A stretch of DNA of 64,000 nt from Falciphora oryzae (GCA_000733355.1 JNVV01000031.1:284501-348500), one strand, 5' to 3'; counted from the stretch's first letter, positions 19,958 to 31,382 are shown. Notes: generated from the letters alone by a model not told the origin. Translations and numbers: made by a program.

Positions 19958-22366
19958 TAGTTCATCAAATCCAAATTGCCCGGGATACCTCGACAAGCGA
20001 AAAATGGACTTGGTGACAAGCAAGCGACCAAAGAGGTTTGCCACGAAGAACCACTTTGTCCATTTTGGGCGTCAGCTGCGGGGGAATGATTGGTCGAGTA
20101 TGAGAAGCCGGTGACGAGAGTCTGCGATTGGGCCAACTTCATGGCCATCGTCTGTTCTTCCGCACCTATCGGCGAATACAACGAATCCACATGCCGCGTA
20201 GGCTCTGGTCGTGGCCTGCACTACAAGGTGAGCACCGAAGGACTGGCGTTGGCCGATCACAACATGCTGATTGGTACTTCGTCTGTGGACCACAGGACGT
20301 AAAATTCGGTGTGTTCCGCAATCACGGCAACGCAGAGTTTGCCATCTAGCTCGTTCGAGACGCGAAGGGTATGACAGATACATCTGACAAAAGGTATGCA
20401 CGCCATTCTTGATCAACCCTTCTTCAGGAGCAGAGGGTCCTGGCAAAATAGAAACGGCAAACGCGCTGGGCAAACGGCTTTGGCGTCTGGGTTTCCCTGT
20501 AGGGTACAGTGATCCGCCCACGATCCACGACTATAGTGCGGAAGGTTTGTTTTGGATTGGTACGTGTACCCGGGCCTTCCCCCATTGCCCTTTTGCCCCC
20601 AACCAACACACTGACGTTTTATGGACAAGTTCTATTCCGCCGCCCAGAGAATGGAGCATGCGGGCCATCAGGACCCGAATACTTACGGCAACCACTACCA
20701 GCCCAACAACAGCGGCACGGACGGCCAAGGGAGCTATTTCGGCCTTGGAGTGCGTGGCCTCGTCAATGATTTTTTTCGTGGCTTGACCGTGGGACGCAAC
20801 CCGCGCCTCTCACAATCTCCCCCAGCGGAGAAGCAAGAAGCACTGGGAGCCAGCCTTGAATTCGCCGCAACTGAGGAAGAGCTCGCGACTTTGCAGAGGC
20901 GGCGGGATTCTGATTCGGCCTCCCGCTTCGGGCAGCTTCATACAAAAAAAAAAAAAAAGACAGCTGGCCGATCGAGCGCTCAAAGAAGTGCAAAAAGCTC
21001 AGGTAGCAGCCCCAGCACGACCAGAGAGGAGAACGCCCCGCCATGCTATTACCGGAGCATCCTCAACCGTATCAGATTCCTCATACCCGAACGGGACCGC
21101 CTCGCATCGAGTCTTTTTGAGACTGACACCTGACGGAGCCCGACCGGTCTCGGTCCCTTCTGCGACATGATCGCTCTGTGCGAGGCGGATGCAGAAGCGG
21201 GATTTCGACCGGGCCTGGAGCCGGAAAAATATCGATGCGCCGACTCGACGCGCCGCCGCACAGACTGGGGCCATGTCTACAGCTGCTTCAAGAAAGCCTG
21301 CAACGGCCCCGCCGAGCCCTGCTTTTTATGCAACAAACGGGTTTTCGGCGAAGACCAACGGAGCGGCCATCGCCGCGCGCATCTTGCTTGTCCCGAGGAG
21401 CTGCCCGCCCAATGCGACCCACTCAGCTATGGCGGAGTGCTTGCCACCGCCGGCTATTGCGTGTTCTGCATGGCAAATGAATCACTAGCGCCCGAGGCGC
21501 GACTCCGTCAGTTCCTGGACAGACATCCATGGAAGGACCATGTCCACGACCATTACGAAAGATACGTCCAAACTGTCGACGATAAGAAGTCGGTGATATT
21601 GGCACCCGATGTGATGCTGCTGTCTTTGACTCGGTTGAGCATCTCGAATTCCATCTTTTGGACACCCATTGCCGAGACTTCGTCAAGGAGCCAACCTCGC
21701 TAGAGATGCTGGGACAAAAGGATGACGTGGGATCGGCACCGCTTAAAAGAAAGCGAAGCGCTGAGCTTACCAGGGGAGCGAACGCCGAAGCCGAATACCC
21801 TTTCGTTGATGGAACGATCAAAACAGCGCGGCGATATCGACCGGCTGGTGCATCCTCGCCATCGTCTCTCAAAGGCCAGGTGTCCCCATCCAGCAGCTGC
21901 CAAATACAGGGCTGGGCAGAGGATAGAAGCGCCGGAAGCGGCGATGTTTCGTCTGGTTCGCCTTCGTCTCTGGACAACGAAGCAGAGGAATCCCCTGCAT
22001 TGATTGTAAGTAATACTCCATTGGCCTAATAGGATCTAATATTAACGATAAAAACCAGGATCCCGATCTCCCGGGCTCAACGATTCCTATTCCGCCTCGC
22101 CGGCTGATGCGACTGGTTTCGCCCCGTTCCCATATGTGAACCCCGCAGAGATATGGCGCCAAGAGCTAGGCGGCGGTGGCGGCAGCAGCCGCCTAGCTGG
22201 CTTTACCAACAATATGCCCCAGATTGCGCTGGATGGTGACCTCCCCGGAGCCGACTACTACGGCGACAATGATGACGATGACCCCCCGCCGCTTGACCCC
22301 GAAGTCGCGCCGCCTCCCGCGTCGGGTCCCCACATGATTCCCAAATTGGCGGCGAAAAGAGGCTAA
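19958..22366 (+). pseudogene. DUF3435 tyrosine recombinase relic (Starship captain family), inactivated
   Basis: Conserved blocks of the family appear in order but in changing frames. They are FIKSKLPGIP (from 19961), GRQLRGNDW (20067), VEYEKPV (20093), IGEYNEST (20168), SGRGLHYK (ends 20227, then a GTGAGC donor), NAEFAI-stop-LVRDAKG (20329), TIHDYSAEGL (20520), HAGHQDPNTYGNHYQP and VNDFFRGLTVGRNP (20650-20800), and a Cys/His region CVFCMANESL (21459) ending in FDSVEHLEFHLLDTHC (about 21620) in another frame. Known family biology: these are tyrosine site-specific recombinases that mobilise giant Starship elements. Damage seen: stops at 19958 and 20346, frame changes near 20090 and 21600, proline where family members have the first catalytic Arg (CCT at 20165), and serine in place of the Arg of HxxR (HDYS, AGT at 20535). 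The nucleophile-region Tyr remains. A last exon after a GTAAGT intron (about 22006-22059) seems to end at 22366. Confidence 0.75.
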
Positions 22367-22974
22367 TCAAGCTGGTTGCCGCAAGCGAAGGACGTTTGAA
22401 AGGAGTGATAGCATGAAGGAGCCACCTAAGAAAAGGATTAAAATAATCCTCAACGTTTGTCGTACCTAGGTTTGGTGGAATGTATTTTATTTTGCTACGT
22501 TTTGTTTACAATAGTTCGATGTATCCCCCCACTGGCTTGGGGCTTTTAACCGGTGCCACCTGAAGCGGAATCCTGTAGGCAAGCCTTATTAGCTGCCCTT
22601 CCATGGCCTCCCGGTTATAGCCGCTTTATGCAATGTTGTCGCTTTCGCCCTCGGAGGCTGTCCCACGTGGCCGTTTCGCACGTTGCCAGCCTCCGTCGAC
22701 AAAGGGACGGGACCACCGCAGCCGGCAGAGTGGCATATAAAGGGCCAGACGGCAGCGAGTTTGAGGGGGTGGTGTGATTGGTCGGGGTGATTTGGGGACT
22801 TGGGGGGCTCGCGCGCCACTGGGCCGAGCCACTGAGACTAGCCCAAACCTGACTGCAACCGACATTGCATCTCAAGTCGAACAGAATCACGGCCTCTCTT
22901 CTCTCTGTCCCCAAGCCGAGGACATAGCTGCCTAGCAGGCTTTCCTACACGGCCCAGTCACACCAACCGCATCC
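22367..22974 (+). promoter_or_regulatory. Promoter region of the TPR-CHAT gene
   Basis: A TATA-like ATATAAA lies at 22735-22741, about 240 bp before the ATG at 22975. The sequence between is GC-rich with a pyrimidine-rich leader. No other feature seen. Confidence 0.45.
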
Positions 22975-25900
22975 ATGGAGTCAATTGACAAGATTGTTGA
23001 AGATATCCGCGAGGCTGCGGAGGCACTCTCCGAACATCCAGGAGAGCTTGATGCGAAGCAAGAGCTCGAAAAAGCCGTCAGAGTTGCCGAAAGTGCTCTT
23101 GAAGTGCTTGATAGGCGGTTTCAGCAGACCAACGTCCTACAAGATCTCAACCGGATCGTCGAGGTCGCCGACCGCGTCTCGTCAGTCGTGCCAGACGATC
23201 ACGCATCCCATGCTGCTCTGATGAGCGACCTGTCCATTGCCTTGTGCCGTCGGTTCTCAATGATGGGGCGCGAGGGAAACCCGGAGGACATGGACAGAGC
23301 AGTCAGGCTTCCTGCGGATGTCGTCTCGGCCATACGTCCGGGGACGGAGCAGCGACTCTTTGCCCTGAGCAATCTCAACAGGATCCTCTAGGACCGGTAC
23401 ACGCAGACAAGAGACGTCAAGCACATTGAGCGGGCCATCGAGGTGGCTGAGCAGGCGGTACGAGCGCTGCCCAAGGACTCGCCTCACGCGGCGACCTTTC
23501 TGAATCGGCTCGCGGTGTCGCTCGGCAAGCTGTTCGAGCACACGCACGAGCTAAACGTTGTCGAGCGTGCGGTTGCGGCAGCCGAGTCCGCCAGAGGGCG
23601 GCGGAGACAAAAGGCGGCGTTCAAGGAGCGGCGCTCGCGTCCAACACGCTCGCGAGGCTCCTAAGGAGGCGATTTGAGCAGACAGGAATGCCCGCCGATA
23701 TAGACCGCGCCGTCAACATTCTCACCGACTCTGTGCCGCGGATCCCAAAGGGCAACGAGCATCACGCCATCGGCCTGAGTTATCTGGCGACTCTACTGGG
23801 CATTCGCTTCGGGCGACAAAGCGATGTGACAGATCTCAACGCCAGCATTCGATACTCGGAGACGACGCTAGAGTTGATGCCAGACAAGGATCCAGATCGA
23901 CCAGTGCAGCTGTACAATTTAGCAAACAAGCTAGCGGAAAGGTCCGAGTACGCCGGAGCAACCAGCGATCTCGACAGCGCCATCGCCCATGGCCGGCAAG
24001 TTCTCGGCCTCGCTCCGAAGGATCACCCAGAACGAGCGAACTGGCTCTGTGGCATCAGCCGTTTTTTCGGCATGCGGTTTACCTTGGGGGCGAAGGCCCC
24101 AGAAGACATTCGGCAGGCAATAGACCTGAGCAGACAGGCGGCTGCGGTGGTTGACCCCGAGGATGTTTTGATGCGTGGGGTCTTGGCCAACGTTTTGTCG
24201 AATGTCCTTCAGGAGAAATACAAGCAAGACCTCATGGTTGCCGACTTGGCTGACGTCGGTGACTTGGACGAGGCCATCGATGTTCTTGGGTTGGTTCTTG
24301 AAAGGGGTTTCCCGGAAACCCATCCCGACCGAGCAACCTTGGAATGCGGCCTGGGGAATACGTTGCAATATGCGGTATCTTCCTGGCGACACTGGGGATT
24401 TGGAGCGGTCGAGAGCGTCCCTCCAGCGAGGCTGGGCCGGTTCTAACGCTCCGCCGACGATCCGAATATATGCGGCGGTCCGCGTTGCCGAGATCGCCGA
24501 GGCTCGGGCTGAGGAGCGTGCTCAAGATGCCGCGGAGACTGATTACCCCGACCTCGCCGCCAAGTCGCCACTACTACCGTATTGGACAGAAGCGTCGACA
24601 TACCTTGAGCACGCCATCAGTCTCCTCCACGCTTTGAGTCCTCGACACTGGCAAAACGCCAATAAGCAGTACATGATCAGGCGGTTTGCTGGCATTGGAG
24701 CCTCCGCCGCGGCCGCAGCCTTGAATGCGAAGAAGGGAGCCCAACATGCTTTGCAGCAGGCGGAGCTCGGGAGAGGTATCATCTCTGGTCTTCTCCTGGG
24801 TCTCCGAACCGACCTGTCGTCTCTCAGGGAGAAACACCCCGACTTGGAGGCTCAATTTTCCAGACTCCGAGATATGTTGGATTCTGGCGGCCGTACCGTA
24901 CCCTCGACGACGTCATGGGAGTCCGAGAGCCAGTCCCGCCGCCGGGCGGAGCAGGAGTTTGAAGACCTGATCACAAGAATCCGCGGCGAGAAAGGCTTCG
25001 ATAGGTTCTTGCTGCCGTTCACCGTGGAACAAATGATGGAGGCGGCTGATCCGAGCCCCGCCGTCGTTGTCAACGTGTCCTCATTTCGGTGCGATGCCCT
25101 TATCGTCAAAAAGGACGACATCAGGGTGCTAAAGCTCCCCCCTGAGCCTGCAAGACATTCAAACGAGGAGGAAGCGGCTGCAAGAAAAGCCCGAGTCGCT
25201 ACCGTCGACGCTGGAGTGGCTTTGGGACGTCCTTGTGCATCCCGCCCTCCACGATCTTGGCTTCAGCCGCCCCCTCGCTCCAGACGACGGTGCGTGGCCG
25301 CATATGCGGTGGATCCCCGTCGGCCCTCTCAACTCCCTGCCCCTTCACGCCGCCGGATACCATACCCGGCATTCTGGGGAAACGGCCCTCGATCGGGTCA
25401 TGTCGTCGTACAGCTCATCGCTCAAGTCTCTGATTGCAGGACGCCTCCAAAAGATGCCGTCGTATGACACCGGCCCCGTGAAGGCCCTGCTGGTCTCGAT
25501 GGAGAGCACACCAAACCGTCCGCTGCTGCGCTTCGCGGAACGCGAGGTAGCCATGCTGGAGGAGCTCTGTCCGTCGTTGAACGCGACGCCCATCAAGCCG
25601 CCCGAGCGCAGACTGGACGTCCTGGAACAGCTCGGCCGCTGCGACATGTTTCACTTCGCGGTCCACGGCATCTCGGACCAATCGGACCCCTTTCGGAGCG
25701 CTCTCCTGCTCCGCGACTGGGAAAACAGCCCGCTGACGGTTGACGACCTCCAAAGCCAGAGGCTACAGGGGAGGGCCCCATTCCTCGCCTACCTCTCGGC
25801 CTGCTCCACAGTGGCCAACGAGGTACTGGGACTTACCGACGAAGACATCCACCTCGGCCACGCCTGCCAGCTCGCGGGCTTCCGCCACGTCGTCGGCACG

Positions 25901-26401
25901 CTTTGGACCGTATCCGACCCGTTTTGCGTCGATGTGGCGCGGAGATTCTACCAGACAATCCGCGACGAGGGCAAGACGGATGCGGCCGTCCATCGCGGAC
26001 TCCACTCGGCACTGAGGGCTTTAAGAGACGTCCAGATATCGCGCCAAAATTCGAGGGTTACGTGTCGACGGTGTTGGCACAGCAGGCGGCTACGGTGTCG
26101 ATATGGGTGGTGCTGACGGCGTTGGTATAGAAAATGGCGACGGTGTTGACATAAAAGATGGCGACAGTGGGGAATCAGCGGCAGCGGTATCAGGAGAGGA
26201 AAGGGGAGGTGGTGGTGATGGCGAACAGGCACGCGGAGGGGAGGGGGCAGGGGAACAACGCGTGGGCGAGGGAATCGAAGACAACGAGCACAATTCTCAG
26301 CCGAGGGAAGGCGTGATCGGCGGCGGGCCGAGGCCGTCTATTAACTCACTGTGGGTCCCATTTGTCCATTTCGGTGTCTACCAATTGCGGCGACCCCAGG
26401 T
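22975..26401 (+). pseudogene. TPR-CHAT (caspase-like) protease gene, broken
   Basis: The ATG at 22975 opens helical repeats of the fungal TPR type (NVLQDLNRIVEVADRVSSVV; MPADIDRAVNIL; VTDLNASIRYSETTLELMP), roughly 800 residues. A C-terminal CHAT domain follows with both catalytic segments: His in FHFAVHGISDQSDPF (about 25650) and Cys in AYLSACSTVANE (about 25795), then the typical GLTDEDIHLGHA and FRHVVGTLWTVSD. The family ending WVPFVHFG is found at about 26355-26380. CHAT domains are caspase-related cysteine proteases; TPR repeats sense or bind partners. The frame is broken by a TAG at 23389 inside conserved repeat sequence and by frame changes near 23610, 24390, 25175 and between about 26020 and 26310. 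No introns of plausible size repair these. Its tail meets the minus-strand gene at 26445. Confidence 0.85.
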
Positions 26402-26444
26402 AAGACAACTCAACACGCCACAATCAACCCCTAATTTTTGCAAC

Positions 26445-27377
26445 CTATACATTCTTTTCGTGGTCATCATCGTTAAAGTTCTCGCCATTGGCACGATCCT
26501 CCTCCTCCTCCTCCTCCTCGTCATCATCATTGCAAATGCGATGCCAATCATCCCCAAAGAGCTCCACCCCAACCGTGTAAGAACCCTCCTTTTCATCCTC
26601 GACGACGAATGCTTCGTCGGCGCCGCGCCAGCTCTCTTCGCGCTGCTCCCGCGTCGACCCAAAGAGGCCGAGCTTGATCTTGACGCCGGTGAAGAAGATG
26701 ACGCGTTTGTGGTCCTTCCAGGTGGACCAGCCGCTGCTCGACGCACCCCGCAGCCACGAGACCTTGGGGCCGACCTTGGCGACGCTGGCGGCGCCAACCC
26801 CAAAGCCGATGACAACACCCCCCTCGGCGCTCTCCCACGTGCTGATGCCGATGTCGGTAGATGAGTACGTCCAGGTCGCGGCGCAGAGGCCGTGCTTCTT
26901 GGCGTCAGGGTACCTCGCGAACAGCGTCTTGGCGTGCCGCTGGAGCCAGGCGAGGAAGGGGTCGCGGAAGTCAAAGCCCTCGGACACGACATCGGCGTCG
27001 CAGAGAAGCACGCCGCCGAAACCGCCCGACGTGCTGTATCGGAGCACGCCGCCGACGTCGACGGGCAGACCGATGGGCGCGGCCCCGACGCCGGCCTCGA
27101 GCTCTACGCTGGTTTCGGTGACGTTGCTCGCCATCAGCGGCCCGTACCGGCGAGCATCCGGCTCGCTCCGCTGCAGATGCCCGAGCGGCGTGTAGCCTGC
27201 TGCCGCTACCGCCGCTGCGTCGGTCAGGTCCAGGATCGGGTGCCACCGCTGGTACTCGTCGGGGTAGCCCAGCATGCCCGGCCGGAGACGCGAGAAGAGC
27301 GCCGGTTCGTGTAGCGCGTAGCCAAACCGGTGCCGTCGCATCGAGTTGCGATATGCGCTCGCGAGACTTCGGCCCAT
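26445..27377 (-). CDS. Candidate gasdermin-like pore-forming protein (tentative)
   Basis: A single open exon of 310 codons from the ATG at 27377 (MGRSLASAYR). A second Met at residue 13 is an alternative start. I see no enzyme motif. The protein has a short basic N-terminus, a conserved-looking segment RPGMLGYPDEYQRWHPILDL near residues 33-52, two stretches of alternating Gly/Val/Ser that could form long beta-hairpins (residues ~88-125 and ~165-230), and a very acidic tail of about 45 residues ending in Asp/Glu runs. Size and layout fit fungal gasdermin-like proteins (about 250-300 aa with a short inhibitory C-terminal tail), which in fungi are usually clustered with a CHAT or subtilisin protease gene. 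Here it converges on a TPR-CHAT gene about 45 bp away. The call rests mainly on this context; an unrelated accessory protein is possible. The gene shows no disabling change. Confidence 0.45.
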   Translation of the reverse strand: MGRSLASAYRNSMRRHRFGYALHEPALFSRLRPGMLGYPDEYQRWHPILDLTDAAAVAAAGYTPLGHLQRSEPDARRYGPLMASNVTETSVELEAGVGAAPIGLPVDVGGVLRYSTSGGFGGVLLCDADVVSEGFDFRDPFLAWLQRHAKTLFARYPDAKKHGLCAATWTYSSTDIGISTWESAEGGVVIGFGVGAASVAKVGPKVSWLRGASSSGWSTWKDHKRVIFFTGVKIKLGLFGSTREQREESWRGADEAFVVEDEKEGSYTVGVELFGDDWHRICNDDDEEEEEEEDRANGENFNDDDHEKNV

Positions 27378-28073
27378 GTCTTTGTGTTCCGTCTGCTTCG
27401 GCTTGCTTTTCTTTTATCCCGGTCCGTTTGGTGGTGGGGAGACGGCCGCGTTGCTGGAAAAATCGGCTGTCCAGCAAACAAGCAGGTATTAGGTATGTTA
27501 GGCACGTGGTAAGATGGGTACCCAATTCTGATCTCCCTGTTGGGCACCGAGAACGTGTATTACATACCTTGCTCCGCATGCCGACCTGGAAAGGACACAA
27601 CACACATGCCGAGACAAGCGCAGCTACGGAATACAGCGCGTCCCGTCGTCGCCGGGCGGGTGAAGGTCCGCCCGAAATCAGTGGGAACCCCCGCATATAG
27701 GCCAAGAATGCAGAGCAGAGGAAAGCGGGTTGTGTACCTCGGTACCCATCTAACTAAGGTAGGTTTCTGGGACGGTTGTAACCGCAAGACTCTGACCAGA
27801 TCCGGAGGCCTGGGGAAAGAGTCGCAACCAGGGGTACGCCATCCATCGTGAATCACAACAGCGGCAGCAAAATCCTGAGGTTGACAACCCTTCGCAGGAA
27901 CCACCGTGTTTGGATTCCAAATTTGCTATCTAGGTAGGCGGCGCAATCGCACCAAGTCCTTCGCCCTTCACAGCTTTCACCGACCGGATATCCAAGCGCC
28001 CATCCTCGTTCCTGGCTTCGGTGCCTCCACGTAGGTAGGTGAAGTCATCAAGTTCGTGCCCCGAGTCTCGGCA
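27378..28073. other. Intergenic between candidate pore former and decarboxylase relic
   Basis: Promoter side of the gene starting at 27377 and 3' flank of the decarboxylase. It contains several TACC/TAGGT-rich motifs (27735-27770, 28028-28040) common in this window. No gene is recognised. Confidence 0.5.
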
Positions 28074-30865
28074 TCAATGATCGGAGTGCTCAGCGGGATC
28101 CATATTGACATCACCCCAGTCCGCAAACACGGTGTCGCCAATGACGACAGTCCCGGTAGCAATGGGCACGCTCTCTTCACTCTTGGACTCCTCGTACGTA
28201 CTGTACACGGATGCCCTGTGGCCGATTCCTTCCCGCAGCGATGGGCCGGGAGCTCCAACATTGATGTGCTTGGAGCCCGCTTGGAGAGGCCTGGATTGTT
28301 GCATGTCCGTTAGATCAGACGCGGCATTCGCCGCTCGGCCGCTCAAGGAAGGGACAGCAATGGGTAAAGTAAGGTAGACTTACAAGGGCTGCAAACTTCT
28401 CTCAAACACGTCATTCAACACGATGACTACGCCACCGCTCGGCTGTTGGTCGCTCAGCGCGGGAGACAGGTTCGTCTGGACCCCGTCGGCGCTGATCTGG
28501 GCGCTTGGCGACGTCTTGAGTACGTGGTCCAAGTGCATCTCGGCCTGGTTGCCGTACAGGTAGAAGGGCATCTTGTCCGGATACGCCCGGTCTAGCGCGG
28601 CAAAAGACATGGACTCGTTCACCACGACCCGGATGTTGGTCAGCGAGAAGTTCTCCTTGAGCGCCATGGTGCCGTCGCCGGGGATGCCCAGATCCATGCG
28701 GTACTTGGTCGCGGCGTCGGGGTTGAGCATGTCCTCGAGTTTCTCTTTGTTCATGTTCCCGACTGTGTACACCGCACCCGGGTTGCTCTGCCGTTGGTCC
28801 TTGTAGAAAGCGTGCACGTCGGGGGGCAAGTCGGCCGTGATGATGAGCTGCTTGCGGTGGTTGGCCATGTTGAACATGGTGAGGTGGACGAAGTAGACCT
28901 GTTCCAGGCCCTGCAAGACGAAGCCGTGAAAGTCTGGTGAGATCCGGTTGTGTTTGATGCAGCGCTGGACCCCGCGCTCGGCGACCTGCCGGAAATCCCT
29001 GACCAGAGTGCTCATGAAATCTGGGCTGGTGGGCCAGGAGCTCATAGTCACGTTGACGAGAAACCGCAGGTCGCCGTAGGCCCGGTTGGCTCCGTTGCTG
29101 AGGCCGAGACGTGCCTTGAAGGTATCCAGGCACTCGCCATAGGCGTCCTCGCTAAAAGATCCCCCTCCTCCTTCTTCTCTTCGTCCGTTTCCTCCTCGCT
29201 TCATGTCGTCAAGATAATAGGTCGGGGGTGGGGGGAGAACGCGACGGTGCTTACTTGTGCGGGTCAATTGTAATGCTGTCAGCATGGTGAAGATGTTCGA
29301 GCTGCCTTGGTGTAGGGGTTCAGGGGCATAGCCGGGACGTAGGGCATGGTGGGACCCCTGGACACTCGTTCCCTCAACAGGGCGGCAAAGTAACCGCCCC
29401 ATGCTGCGTCGCAGTGGATGGCGAAGGAGACGCCCTTTGCTTTCTGGTATTCCTCGCGAATCTCGGCGATTTCGGCAAGGGGATCGCAGGCGCCATGCTC
29501 GGTGGAGCCCATGATGGCCACGACGCCAAAGATGGGGATTTCGTCCCGGACGCACTCGTCCAGCTGTCGTCGGAGCTCCGTCATATTCATCCAGGCCTCT
29601 TTGTTCACGGCAACATCGACAAAGTTCTCCGAGCCGATGCCGGAAATCGCTTGATTGGCAATTTGTCAGTACCTGAAGGCGGCGTGCTCATTTGCCTAGG
29701 TAAAGCTAAAAAGCCTTTCCTATGAGAAAAACTCACCTCCGCCCTTGGGCCAAGAGTAGTGCTTGGTAGCGCTGATCATGAACCTCCCAGGCTTGATCAC
29801 GTACATCTGCTCCAACTTATCCTTGCCGGTAGTCTGGATCAGGTACGGCTTGAGAGCGTCCTGCAGGAAGGCTGGGGAAATGGAATACTCCTCAGTCAAA
29901 CTGGTGGGCAACCCGAGCACCGTGGCGGGCTTCAGGTTCAGGAGTTCCCAGTTCGTCAGCTGCAAGAATTCTTTTGATTCTCCGTCGCGGTGTTCGACCG
30001 TGAAAGGCGGCCGGATGTGGGCGAGGAACTTGAGCGGGCCCTCCACGATGGCGCGCTTGAGAGAGAACGGGTAAAACTTGAGGTTCCGGGCTGTTCACAT
30101 GACTATTCATTAGTTTGTCATTTTGGTGGGAAGACACAAAGTAAAAAATCGTTCCATACTTGCCCAGATAGCCTCGAGATTGGCGACCGACCCATCCTGG
30201 ATAGCAACGAGGGCTTATTAGCGTTTATGGGCGACACGGCCCCGGCTACCCGGCTACGGGTCAGGTATGTGGGCACCTAGGTACACCTACGCAAGTGATG
30301 TGACCCCGGGGAGTGGGGTCTTTCTCATGGTATCCCAACATGGCGCAAAGATCCTCCCCAACTTGTCTCTCGAGTTCTGTCGTGAGAGGGCTAGCCTCGG
30401 TCGCAACATTGTTCGGATTGTACATCATTGCAGACATGTCTACAAGTCAGGATATGTCAGCCACCGCGCCAGACACGAATGCGGGTCGGCAGGCTCGGCT
30501 CGAGAGATACTGCGCCAATCAGCAATTACGTACAGCCAATGATGCTCGAAAGGGTAGTGTCCATGTTCATGTGAGCATTGTATCTGGGCGACCAGAAGGG
30601 AACAGAATGGTTGGCCAAGGCAAGAGAAAGTTCACCCATGTCGTTGGTGAGCTTCTCAATACTGTTTGTAGATGTCGAGTTCCTTCATCTCCATCGTGAT
30701 GAATTTGTTCTCTCCAGTAGCCTCAGCAAGTCTCACCCTAGCACCCTTTTGGTCGTCGAGGACTTGCTGAAAGAGATTCTTCAGGACGTCAAAGTTCTCC
30801 GCTCGCGGCCCTAAGAACCAAGAACTGACCAAGGCATGCTTGGCTTGGTTCCCGTCGACGGCCAT
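28074..30865 (-). pseudogene. PLP-dependent group II decarboxylase, broken
   Basis: Starts at the ATG at 30865 (MAVDGNQAKH). Recognisable exons read AMMYNPNNVATEASPLTTEL, then GHITC, then DGSVANLEAIWA, RNLKFYPFSLKRAI, IHCDAAWGGYFAALL (cofactor-binding Asp in HCDAAWGG), and SITIDPHK carrying the lysine that binds pyridoxal phosphate (about 29245). The C-terminal extension typical of large fungal members follows (EDAYGECLDTF to MPFYLYGNQAEMHLDHVL), with a last exon ending TVFADWGDVNMDP at 28074. Damage: a 2-bp loss after YKQY near 30665 giving TGA, a second 2-bp loss at about 29310 just before the lysine segment, and absence of the block normally found between the lysine motif and EDAYGECLDTF (I estimate 150-200 residues), where a small intron now joins the ends. 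It could not make a working enzyme. Confidence 0.8.
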
Positions 30866-31382
30866 GGTGGAGGTGTAACCAGAGCTCAATGGTAGAGGGC
30901 TTGGAAGGTGGGAGTTGCTTCAATTTGTGTGAGAATCTCTTTGGTCTCAAAGTGATGCCCAAGGAACCAAAGTCTGTCTGATCTAGGACGTCCTCTAGTG
31001 TAACAAGGGCTTGACCACAAGTGCTCGGAAAGTCCGAATGACTTCAAGATTGCAGATAATCTTTCAAAGCCTCGAGGGGTGCTGAAGGGAACAGGATCTC
31101 TCGAGGGGACCACAGGAGGTAGGCCCTGTTATATAGGCCTCCCTTTATGCTCGGGGAGCCTGGTCCGTGCTGACCCCTCAGGAGCCACAGATGGGTCCGT
31201 GTACATCGTGCAGCTCGTAGGTCTCAACGGACGGGTCTCATGCGCCTTTATGGCCAATGATCCTGTGGTCCACGTTTCCGTGTGACAGGAGGTGAGATGG
31301 GCTTGGTTCTCGTCGGCGGCCATGGCGGAGGTGAGACGGACTTCGGAACGAGTCAAGTAAGTTGGGTGTATGAGCGCTGGCG
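30866..31382 (-). promoter_or_regulatory. Decarboxylase upstream region with a second copy of its start
   Basis: On the minus strand a TATA-like TATATAAC lies near 31130, followed by about 265 bp of leader to the ATG at 30865. Around 31353-31305 the sequence CACCTCCGCCATGGCCGCCG and the following bases repeat the start region of the decarboxylase (CACCTCCACCATGGCCGTCG) with few differences, but the likeness stops after about 40 bp. This looks like a truncated duplicate 5' end. Confidence 0.6.
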
